Positions 1 through 7,841 are shown, counted from the first letter of the stretch. The stretch is 10,843 bases of DNA from Glomus cerebriforme (GCA_003550305.1 QKYT01000396.1:13104-23946), one strand, 5' to 3'. The notes: generated by a model from the sequence alone, not told the origin. Translations and numbers: made by a program.

Positions 1-869
1 GGGTAAAATTAAAATTTAATTTTAGTAAATTTCATGCAGATCAATTTTTTTGAAAACCACAATAAAATATTACTTATGATAAATTTTATATAAGTTCTAA
101 ATCACTATTGAAAAAATATTTAGTTTTATTAATTAATGAAAACTTCTAAAATAAATTTTAAGAAAGAAAAGAAAAAAAGGAGAAAAAGATTTGAAAAGTT
201 TATTATCAGAATGATAAACAAATAAACATTGTTTAAGGATAATGCCAAAAATGGAAATGTGATCAGAAGGGAAGTAATATTGATCTCACCCCAGGATAAG
301 GAATAAATTTCCCTTATTAAAAATTCTAGCTATACTAAATTACAAAGTCAAACACCATTACTTTTCAAATTTTTTTTTTCATCCAAATATTTTATAAAAA
401 TATTTGGATCTCCAGATATTCAGCCTTAAAAATGTAAAAAAATTCCAAAGATCATTTTAATATTATTCCTAATTCTATTCCACTTATTAGTCCAAAGCAT
501 TAGCATAGGACTATATATTTCTAGGCCCAGTGTACATTTGTCCGTCCACTCAATTTTTGAGTCGATAGATTATTGGTTCCTATTATGCAATGATCTCAAT
601 AAAGTAAGCACCCATTCATCATGTGTTCAATAATCAAAACTCTCTTACTTCAGACTCAATAACGGTTTACTGTTCCCTAGTATTTAAATAGAAAGTACAT
701 TATTTTCACAACCAACAAGAATTCAATGAATTCAATCACCCTATTGAAGAGATAGCTGTTCATAATTTCTATACTTTAAACTATTAGGTATAGTTATAGA
801 GATTATATTAAAAGTAAAAAGTAAAAAAAATATAATATTTTTTAAAAAAATTAACAAAATAGCTAATTA
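1..869. other. AT-rich gene-free upstream region
   Basis: No open reading frame of useful length or with recognisable protein content was found on either strand. The stretch is AT-rich with a purine-rich run near 160-200. It contains a 9-bp tandem duplication of GAATTCAAT (720-737) and the hairpin listed separately at 381-409. No tRNA-like or other RNA gene was recognised. It probably represents intergenic DNA with decayed repeats. Confidence 0.6.
381..409. repeat. Perfect 13-bp inverted repeat (hairpin)
   Basis: The arms ATCCAAATATTTT (381-393) and AAAATATTTGGAT (397-409) are exact reverse complements separated by three bases. A run of T lies just upstream. It could be a cruciform or hairpin, or the remnant of a very small inverted-repeat element. 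No gene lies nearby to give it a clear role. Confidence 0.6.
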
Positions 870-1183
870 CCGTATATAGCGGGCCACAGTACCCCGGGTA
901 TCTTGCAAAAATCGGGGGTTTGACCCTGTACCCCCGGGTACTAAATAAAACCTAAAAATTCCGTTTTTTGCGAATATCTCACGATATACCGGTTCAATTT
1001 GAACGATCTTTTTTTATTATGAAGAGCTCAATGAGAGCTATCAAACAAAAAAAAGATGGCTCAAATCTGATCACTGGATCACGAGATAATTGTAAAATAT
1101 CCCCCCGGATACTATACAATTCTATTAAATTTTTCAAGAGGGGTACTATGCATAGGGGGGGTACTATGGCCCGTGATATACGG
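870..1183. mobile_element. MITE-like non-autonomous DNA transposon with TA-flanked TIRs
   Basis: The first 26 bases (870-895, starting CCGTATATAGCGGGCC) and the reverse complement of the last 26 (1158-1183, starting CCGTATATCACGGGCC) match at 23 of 26 positions. Both ends are flanked directly by TA (868-869 and 1184-1185), as expected for a TA target-site duplication of the Tc1/mariner type. The element is GC-richer than its surroundings, with several GTACCCC blocks near the ends. A weaker inner inverted pair (ATCTCACGAT near 976, and near 1080 on the other strand) suggests longer decayed terminal repeats. At about 314 bp it encodes no transposase, so it would need one supplied in trans. The family is inferred from the TA flanks only. 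Confidence 0.75.
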
Positions 1184-1199
1184 TATATTAAAAAAATTT

Positions 1200-1330
1200 A
1201 TAACATAGATTATTATAATAATATAAAAAATCGTAATAGTAATAGTAATTTTAATAGTAGTAGTTATTTAGATAGTGTCTCTTTAGATAGTTCTATAGAT
1301 AGTAGTAACAATAATTTTTCTTCTTTTTAT
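1200..1330. repeat. Degenerate TAG/TAATAG low-complexity tract
   Basis: This stretch is made of irregular repeats of TAG, TAGT and TAGATAG units beside the right end of the inverted-repeat element. In one plus frame it reads as a serine/asparagine-rich peptide with no stop until 1396. That frame runs back into the transposon and has no convincing start, so it is treated as simple-sequence DNA, not a gene. Confidence 0.5.
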
Positions 1331-1396
1331 AATAGCATAGTTAATTACATAGATATTTCACATGAGACAGGGTTGGGAGATACAGTACGTAGATAA

Positions 1397-1938
1397 AGCG
1401 TAAGGACCAGTTTCGCCAAGGGAGTGCTGCATATGCATTCCACCTTTATACTGTAAATCTCTTATCTTGTATGATAAGTTATACTTTTCTTAATGAGAGT
1501 GTTCATGATTTATCTAAAGTATTTGTCCATTGGACATAATACAATAAATATGAATTTCCTTTAAAATATAAAGTGTGAATAAGGAAAAACTAAAATAAAA
1601 ATTCATTAACTACTAATACATTAGCAGTTAGATAGAAAGTTCAAAATACTGGATTATTAAATTTACCGGAAATCCACGGTGTCACTTCCGATAAAATTCC
1701 GGATTTAAAAAATTTTGCCGGATTAATAAATTTTATGCACTGGAACTGATTATCATACATGCCAACATGCATCATGTGCACGAAAATTGTCGACATTAGA
1801 AAAATTTTCCTATCTATTATGGTATCAAATCATTCTTTTCTTGTTTATCCCACTTTTCGGTCTTTCTTTTATAGATTTTTTTTTAATGCTAAATAGCAAT
1901 CCAAGTCTTCGAATCACAGCTAAGAAATAACCAAGGTT
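1397..1938 (+). promoter_or_regulatory. Upstream region and 5' leader of MDM34
   Basis: This gene-free stretch precedes the MDM34 start codon and should hold its promoter. A pyrimidine-rich block at about 1832-1885 lies 50-110 bases before the ATG, which is common near fungal transcription starts. A cluster of three CCGG sites lies at 1666-1721 in otherwise AT-rich DNA. No CCAAT or canonical TATA element was seen at a persuasive position. The assignment rests on location. Confidence 0.4.
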
Positions 1939-3753
1939 ATGGCGTTCAAGTTCAATTGGCCCGATTTTACTACTGAGTTCGTCGAGCAAGCAAAACAACT
2001 ATTAACGACAGCACTTAATAAGAGTAATAAGCCAGCGAACATTGTAGATCATATTATTGTAAAAGATTTAAACATGGGCACAAAGGTCAGGATGCGTTTT
2101 GTCAAAATAGTATATAGTGTGCTGATGGTCAAATTGTTTACAAAAAAAATTTTATTTAGCCTCCCGAGCTGGAAATAATGGAAATTGGAGAATTAGCGGT
2201 TGATAAATTCAGAGGAATATTTAAGCTGATATACAGTGGAGATGCCCATTTAACGTTGCAAACAAAAGTGCAGGTATAAATAACATCATGTGTTAATATG
2301 AAATAACATATATTAACAATTCTGAAATAATTTTCTTATATTTAATATTAAGGCAAATCCAATGAACAGCAATAAATCAGATGTAAGCATGTATACTCGA
2401 AGAGGAATTCTTGCAGCTGATCAACCTCTTGTTGTACCTATGCTACTTCGATTAAGTAATTTAAAATTACGTGGAATTATTGTGTTAGTAGTCAGTAAAC
2501 AAAAAGGGATTACACTTGTATTTAAAAATGATCCATTAGAAAAGGTAGATATTTCATCTACATTTGATAGTATTTCTAGCATACAACGATTTCTACAAAC
2601 AGAGATTGAGAAAAGATTAAGGGTAATGTTTCAGGAAGACTTACCTTCAATTGTTCATCAATTGTCATTACGAAAATGGCTTAATGGTAGCAAACGAAAA
2701 GAAGAAACAACACTTAAACAGGAATTATTAGAAAGAGATCACAACTTTGACCGTAGTTCCTTGCATAATTTATCTGAAAATACTCCTTATGATACAATGT
2801 CTATGCCAGACCTTCGTTATCATACACCATTATCAACTCCGAGCTCAGAATTCTCAAGCATCTCTCCCGAATCTTCATTTTATGCAGAAGATGGTTATTC
2901 TAATATGGGAGATCTTGATTCACTGGATGGCTACCCAGGATGTTCTATGTATTCAAATTTTGGCGATTTATTTGACCGTCAAAAGGAAGAAGGCTTAAAA
3001 GCAATATCTCAACCAAATAAAGATCATTTTTCTGATGTAAATCGCCCTCGAGTTTTTCATCGGCAACGATTTCTTGTATCTCCTAAACCTCAAAGAAGAG
3101 GCTCTTTACCAACTTGGTTGCCTTCTGTACAAGAGCAACAACAATATGATGTTAGAAAACCATTAAGACGACATATGCATAATGAAGTAAATCACCGATT
3201 ATCGTCAATAATAGCAGGGAATCATTTTGCTGAGACAATCTCCCCGGTGACAAGTTCGAATAGTAATAAAATGACGGCGGCAAATCTTCAGCGTCATAAT
3301 CAATATCAAATTGCTGAAAGAACTGAATCTCCAGGACATCATAATTCATTGTTTTCATCTAATACATCAAATGACATACCTTATGATGTTTCTCTAAGCA
3401 ATTCTGATCAGAATCTCAATCACAAGAATGCTCCAGCTTCCACGTTTTCATCGGATGAGCATGATATTTTTCTACGTCAACAAGAGATCGTTCTTCAGCC
3501 ATCTGAAACATCAGTTGCTGCACAACTTGCCACTTTGATGAATTCTAATCATACTATATCGCCTTATACCCGTACTTTACAACATCTTACTTTTCGATCA
3601 TTCCCACATCCAGCCAACAAGACATTAACTAACAAACGTAAATTGCCTGGGAAAGTTGTAGTCAAAAGAAATGTTTTGAGCTTTCCTGGTTTAACAACTA
3701 GATTTGGACATTGTAACAATAATGTTCATGACTCAAATAATAATAATGATTAA
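1939..3753 (+). CDS. MDM34: Mdm34, SMP-domain subunit of the ERMES ER-mitochondria tether
   Basis: Mdm34 (also Mmm2) is the mitochondrial-side SMP-domain subunit of ERMES, which joins ER and mitochondria and carries phospholipids between them. I place exons at 1939-2085, 2160-2273 and 2353-3753, giving 553 aa. Intron 1 has an unusual GTCAGG donor but keeps frame exactly; intron 2 is GTATAA...TTAAG. The start MAFKFNW is typical of filamentous-fungal Mdm34. The SMP domain spans about residues 1-197, with hallmarks [13 protein letters not shown] (50-62), [16 protein letters not shown] (65-80), [28 protein letters not shown] (133-150), STFDSI and [13 protein letters not shown]. After it comes a long Ser/Asn/Gln-rich, probably disordered region. 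It contains [10 protein letters not shown] near 335 and a basic patch with [13 protein letters not shown] near 515-527. Length fits filamentous-fungal homologues. An AATAAA follows the stop. Family call is firm; the exon 1 boundary is slightly less so. Confidence 0.95.
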
Positions 3754-3770
3754 TAGTAATTTACTTCTCA

Positions 3771-3776
3771 AATAAA
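3771..3776 (+). terminator. Candidate polyadenylation signal of MDM34
   Basis: A canonical AATAAA hexamer lies 18 bases after the MDM34 stop codon. This is close to the stop but possible for a short fungal 3' UTR. In DNA this AT-rich the hexamer can also occur by chance. Confidence 0.35.
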
Positions 3777-4398
3777 AATATCGAACATATATGTGTTCTG
3801 ATAATTAAAATTAAATAAATAATAGCGTGATTTATGCAGCAAATAACATTTGTAAGAAAGATGTTAATTTATTTAAAATAATAAAAAAAGTAAAATTATT
3901 CATTTATATATTTCATCAATTAGAATTAGTATATTCTAAATTTTTATCCTACATTTTAAAACAAACTAATCTACGACAATTCAGTATACATACATACAAT
4001 TCTTGGGTTAATAAATTTGTCAAGGAATTGCTGAAAAAACATCTATTTTAAAAGTAATAATATAAAAAAATATATTTCTTTTCAATATTATACCCAAATG
4101 AAAAAAAGGTTATAAAGGACGATATACATGTCGCGACTGAACAAAGATAAAATAATTCTAAATTGAATTGTCGATCTGAATAAATCCGTACATTTAAAAA
4201 AGAACCCCATGTCGGTACAAACCCAAACTTAACCTTTAAACCAAGTCATGATACTAATAAAAAAAGGGGGAGAAATTATTATACAAGAAAAATAAAGATA
4301 AAAAGTGTAGTAAAAAAAATAAATCACCAATTTGTGGGTTATATTCGGGTTGATTTGTGTTAGATGTTAATTGTTTTTCTTTTTTTCTCTCGCACTAG
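3777..4398. other. Convergent tail-to-tail spacer between MDM34 and the bHLH gene
   Basis: No gene was recognised here. The stretch must hold the 3' ends of two converging transcripts. A 74-codon open frame at 3827-4051 (+) has no ATG at its start, lysine/isoleucine-rich AT-driven composition and no recognisable motif. The region is AT-rich, with a short poly-G patch at about 4266-4270. No clear AATAAA for the minus-strand gene was found; AATATA variants are present. Confidence 0.5.
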
Positions 4399-5943
4399 TC
4401 AGAAGATAAGGTCGAGTTCTCCATCAGATGACTTTTATTATATAAAATGTAGATTAAGAGTGAGTTAATACGTGATCAAAAATAATCAAACTCATCGTTT
4501 ACACGATTACTTACCGAATCATCCACATGATCGGGTCTGTTAATTATGTAAGTCAAAATTAGATTTAATGTTTCAATAATAATAATAATAATAATATTCG
4601 TAAAGAAAGAAAAATGCAATTAAACTTACGCATCGCCTAATGTTGCCTGCAACGACTTGACTCGATCTTTCAACTCATTTTTTTGCATTAGGAGCTGTTG
4701 TATATATTCCACAGCTGATAAATATATCATATGAATATATAAAAATAATGCAATATATTAGAAATAAAAATCTCAAAAAGAATCTATCTATAGTTCCTTT
4801 TGATGTTAAAAGACATTATACTACAAATATTTAAATAAAATTAATTACATTTTTGAAGAATTAATGCCTCACTTCGATGACACTGACTAAGTGTTGGTAC
4901 AATTTCAACTAATTGATCAAAACCCAAACGAATGTTCTGTCGTCTTTTTTGTTCAGATGCGATATGATTTGCTTTTTTTTCTGCCTCAGTTAATAGTTCG
5001 TGATGTCCTTTTTTCCCTCTTCCTCCACGATTCGGTGCCGGTGTTGAGGATTGAGTGTTATTTGATTCTGACGTGGATGCTAATTTTGGTGATGTTGGTG
5101 TTGCTTCTGTTGTCGAAGAAGATCCAGTATTTAATCCGGATGGAGAAGAAGAAAGTGTAGGAATTGCTGTAGATGTCATTGAACTATTTACTTCATCTGA
5201 CTTAGATTCATTTAACGATGTATTTACATCATTTGAATTTTTAAGAGATTTTCGCCGAGAAGGCGTACGTTTTAAAGAAGCTTGTTTTGCCACTAAATTT
5301 GATCTTGGTGGTGATTGTGATCTTTGCCTCCTATTGTTAACCGTCATTGGTTCGGTCTTTATGTATAATGCTGAAGAATTATTTGCAATGGATTTAACTT
5401 TTCCGTTACCATGAATTAATCCATTATTCAACGATATTTGATGATTTAAAGGGTACTGTGGCTGTACATAATTATTATGAGAATGGGAGGCTGTTTGATG
5501 AAAATTAGCTGTCTGCAGATAGCCGTGATTAGCCGGTATAGTAATAGAAGCGGAACCAATAGGTTGATATATATATCCGCCAGCTCCAGCATACCCAGCA
5601 TTAGCATCAAAGTTAGAACCAAATCCTGCTTGAAACCCTCTGGACAGCATTGAAGTTTGAGTGTCTATCCCGTTTACAGTAATAAATTTTATAAATGGAA
5701 ATCTTTCTGCAAATGTAAATATTCAAATCGTATATAATTTTCATTAATTTTCAACATACCGTGAAATGAAATACTCGCTTGACCGTGGTGTGTGATATCC
5801 ATCATATGATTTGGAGGTTCTTCAGTAGCGATTGTATTAAAAAAATCAGTAATAATTTTTTGATCCTGTTCTGTTAAAAGACCATCGTGTTGCATTTGTT
5901 CTGGGTATCTGAGCATACTCTCTGAGTTAGTTTGGAAGGACAT
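4399..5943 (-). CDS. bHLH-leucine-zipper transcription factor (Mlx/Ino4-like)
   Basis: A nuclear DNA-binding regulator, rebuilt from minus-strand exons 5943-5760, 5706-4849, 4714-4630, 4536-4515 and 4431-4399 (393 aa). Introns are GTATGT...GCAG, GTAATT...TCAG, GTAAGT...ACAG and GTAAGT...AAAG. The start is the ATG at 5943 (MSFQTNSESM). Residues 80-300 are low-complexity Ser/Thr/Asn-rich, with a basic stretch RRQRSQSPPR (107-116 counted from Met81) that could serve nuclear import, and a sumoylation-type IKTE at about 177-180. The basic region ANHIASEQKRRQ has His309, Glu313 and Arg317, the pattern of CACGTG-binding group B proteins. Helix 1 includes RLGFDQLVEIVP; helix 2 starts SEALILQKSVEYIQQLL. 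A zipper follows with heptad leucines at 355, 362 and 369 and I352, V366 and L373 between. The tail SSSDGELDLIF is acidic. The bHLH-Zip call is firm; the orthologue and the last two exons are less certain. Confidence 0.85.
4575..4595. repeat. (AAT)7 microsatellite in an intron
   Basis: Seven uninterrupted AAT units lie inside intron 3 (4629-4537) of the bHLH gene. On the transcribed strand this is an ATT run upstream of the TTGACTTAC...TTAACAG 3' splice region. Copy number may vary between strains. Confidence 0.9.
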
Positions 5944-6010
5944 TGCGCACACACGAATAAAATTAACTTTTTTTTAATTTCAGTAAAGTTTCTATAAGTT
6001 GCGATGTCAA

Positions 6011-6015
6011 ATTGG
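6011..6015 (-). promoter_or_regulatory. CCAAT box oriented toward the bHLH gene
   Basis: The plus strand reads ATTGG, giving CCAAT on the minus strand 68 bases upstream of the bHLH start codon. CCAAT is the core bound by the HAP/NF-Y complex. Position and orientation are suitable, but a five-base motif is weak evidence alone. Confidence 0.35.
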
Positions 6016-6020
6016 TGTAT

Positions 6021-6050
6021 AATCAATTACAAAAATAAATGTAATTGATT
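6021..6050. repeat. Perfect 11-bp inverted repeat with homeodomain-type cores
   Basis: The arms AATCAATTACA (6021-6031) and TGTAATTGATT (6040-6050) are exact reverse complements around an 8-base A-rich spacer. Each arm carries a TAATTG/CAATTA core like those recognised by homeodomain proteins. It lies inside the divergent promoter, so a dimeric operator is possible. It could also be a hairpin without function. Confidence 0.5.
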
Positions 6051-6207
6051 TATTTGGTTTCGTAGATTATTGATGTGAGGAGAGTTGATCTGCTCCCAAA
6101 TTAAGCTCTTCCTTATGAATCTCACGCCTTTGTACTACAAATGACGAGAAAAGATGCTGTCATGCGTAAGACCACAAACCAGGTAACGGGAATATAAAGA
6201 ATCATGA

Positions 6208-6212
6208 CCAAT
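6208..6212 (+). promoter_or_regulatory. CCAAT box oriented toward MMM1
   Basis: The context is TGACCAATCA, 84 bases upstream of the MMM1 ATG and in its orientation, which fits a HAP/NF-Y site. Together with the minus-strand copy it makes the divergent promoter roughly mirror-symmetric. Confidence 0.4.
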
Positions 6213-6295
6213 CAAAAAAGAGTATTATTTTATATAGTTAATTTCAAGGTCAAAATTGTATTCAATAAAAATCTTTTTCTCCAAAGTTAGTACAT

Positions 6296-7744
6296 ATGTC
6301 CAGCGCACAATCAATTCCACCAGAAGTGCAAGAATATTTAGATAAAGTTGTTTCCAAACTTCCAGATAATAGCTGGTCTTTTATGCAAGGGTTTCTTCTA
6401 GGCCAACTAACAATTGTGATTTTGGTACTTGCTTTTATTAAATATATGTTATTGGAAGATGTTAAAAAAAATAACTCAAAGGTTCTTGTTCATTTAATAT
6501 CAAGAATTTTATATTTTATATTTGTAAATCGAATAAGTGAAAATATAAACGAAATAAAAATAAATGAGCAATGTTTTTTAGCGCCCTCTTCCTATCTCTA
6601 CGCCTTTGAATACGAAAACAGCTTCATCCCCTCCAGCATCAATTATTTTATCCAAAACATTATATGATCCAGATTATCATCAACCTGAATCGACAGCTTG
6701 GCTAAATGTTTTATTTGCACAGACTATATATCAATATAGGAATGATGCTAAAACAGATAATCGTTTAGTACGCATAGTTGATAATATATTGAATGGTGGA
6801 ATTAGACCTGATTTTGTGGTGAGTAATTTTTTTAAAAAACAAAAGAGGATAGGATTTTAAATATATTATAAATAGGGACCCATAGAGGTTACACGACTTG
6901 ACATTGGAGAAGAATTCCCTATATTTAATAATGCACGAATAAGACCAGCTGATTCTATGGGAAGGATGGTATTTATTATCTAAATTTGATATATTTATGA
7001 ATCTATATTGTATAATTAGGATTTTGTATTAACTCTTTTTTTCATAAGAGGGTTGAGGTTGATTGTGAATATAGCGATCAGATCACACTTGGCATTGATA
7101 CCCAAATACTTCTTAATTGGCCTAAGCCAAAAATAGCCGTATTACCAATTTCATTAATATTATCCGTGGTCAAATTTTCTGCTAAGGTAAGATATTTGAA
7201 AAAACAAATCTGATGTAATTTAGGATTCTACATTTTGTAAATTTAATATATAAATTCATACCATACCAGAACATTGACAATGCCGCAACTAAATAATTTA
7301 TATTAGATAACTTTGGAGATAGTGACTACTCCGGAATCCTCATATATTTTAATCTCCGCATTACCGGATTTTATTCTCGAATTTAATGTCCAATCTTTAA
7401 TAGGCTCACGATCCAAACTTGAAGATGTTCCTAAAATCACCCATATTATCATATCTAAATTACGAAATGCATTTTGCGAAAATTTTGTGTATCCTAATTT
7501 TAAAAAAATTAAGATACCTGATTTGTGGAGTTCAAATAAAAATTCTGAAAGTTCAGAAGAAAATCATTTACATAGTTCTTTTGGAGAAGAAATTAATGAT
7601 ACAACCACAGCTCCTTCAACATTGACCGAAGGGCTAAGACAACGTAATAGTATTATTAAAGATTATCCGCTAGTACAGGATGCTGTATTTCTTGCACATG
7701 GCGTACAAACCACAACACAAGCTCAGGTGTCTTCTTTTAATTAA
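6296..7744 (+). CDS. MMM1: Mmm1, ER-anchored SMP-domain subunit of ERMES
   Basis: Mmm1 is the ER integral-membrane subunit of ERMES; its cytosolic SMP domain binds phospholipids and pairs with Mdm12. Exons are 6296-6481, 6582-6818, 6876-6968, 7049-7186 and 7307-7744, giving 363 aa, within the family range. Residues 1-27 form a short lumenal N-terminus. A single membrane span runs about 30-52, beginning with the family-typical SFMQGFLLGQL and ending LAFIKYMLLED. A proline-rich linker follows, then the SMP domain at about 93-292. Its landmarks are ESTAWLNVLFAQTIYQYR, LNGGIRPDFVGPIEVTRLDIG across the exon 2/3 joint, YSDQITLGIDTQILLNWPKP, LPDFILEFNVQSLIGSRSKL and PNFKKIKIPDLW. Residues 293-363 are a polar tail. 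Intron 1 is drawn with a weak GTTCTT donor. A GTAAAT at 6524, also in frame, would add 14 residues after the membrane span. The other donors (GTGAGT, GTATTT, GTAAGA) are ordinary. Confidence 0.95.
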
Positions 7745-7806
7745 ATGTCGAAACAACATTTAATAAATCTTAATATTTAGAGGTAATAAATTTGTGTTAT
7801 TGTTTG

Positions 7807-7834
7807 CTTTGTTGTTTATTTTATAACAACAAAG
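7807..7834 (+). repeat. Hairpin just before the MMM1 poly(A) signal
   Basis: CTTTGTTGTT (7807-7816) and AACAACAAAG (7825-7834) are perfect 10-bp reverse complements around an 8-base AT loop. The structure falls in the predicted MMM1 3' UTR, 63 bases after the stop and one base before an AATAAA. A role in 3'-end formation or mRNA fate is possible but unproven. Confidence 0.5.
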
Positions 7835-7835
7835 A

Positions 7836-7841
7836 AATAAA
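7836..7841 (+). terminator. Candidate polyadenylation signal of MMM1
   Basis: A canonical AATAAA lies 92 bases downstream of the MMM1 stop codon, a normal distance for a fungal 3' UTR, and directly follows the hairpin. Chance occurrence in AT-rich DNA cannot be excluded. Confidence 0.45.

Larger units (their letters stand above)
5944..6295. promoter_or_regulatory. Shared divergent promoter region of the bHLH gene and MMM1
   Basis: Only 352 bases separate the two start codons, which point away from each other, so both promoters must lie here or overlap neighbouring sequence. A CCAAT box faces each gene: one on the minus strand 68 bases from the bHLH ATG and one on the plus strand 84 bases from the MMM1 ATG. 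An inverted repeat (6021-6050) lies beside the minus-strand CCAAT. A TATA-like ATATAAAG begins at 6191. A pyrimidine-rich stretch (about 6271-6281) lies just before the MMM1 ATG. Regulation is inferred from these motifs and spacing only. Confidence 0.6.

Noticed and set aside
381..409. Hairpin as a bacterial-type terminator
   Set aside because: The window is a eukaryotic nuclear sequence with spliced genes and no transcript ends nearby, so that reading does not apply.
968..1396. 142-codon plus-strand open frame
   Set aside because: It begins at a TTG, runs through half of the inverted-repeat element and then through TAG/TAATAG simple sequence. The peptide has no recognisable domain, so it is a by-product of the repeat.
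2747..2998. 83-codon frame inside MDM34
   Set aside because: It overlaps MDM34 exon 3 in another frame and has no family-like sequence, whereas the MDM34 frame is clearly conserved.
3827..4051. 74-codon frame in the convergent spacer
   Set aside because: No ATG at its start, composition driven by AT content, no motif. I considered a decayed transposase fragment but could not recognise one.
4626..4628. TAA as the real end of the bHLH protein
   Set aside because: It overlaps a perfect GTAAGT donor, and two downstream exons with good splice signals keep the frame. Kept as a possible alternative isoform and listed as a finding.
4891..5414. Plus-strand frames antisense to the bHLH exon 2
   Set aside because: They mirror the Ser/Asn-rich coding strand in reverse. 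The minus-strand frame encodes a clear bHLH and has matching splice sites.
6141..6197. Short upstream open frames before MMM1 (ATGs at 6141 and 6154)
   Set aside because: They lie upstream of the likely CCAAT and TATA-like elements (6191-6212), so they are probably not in the MMM1 transcript. Start-site data would be needed to revive them.
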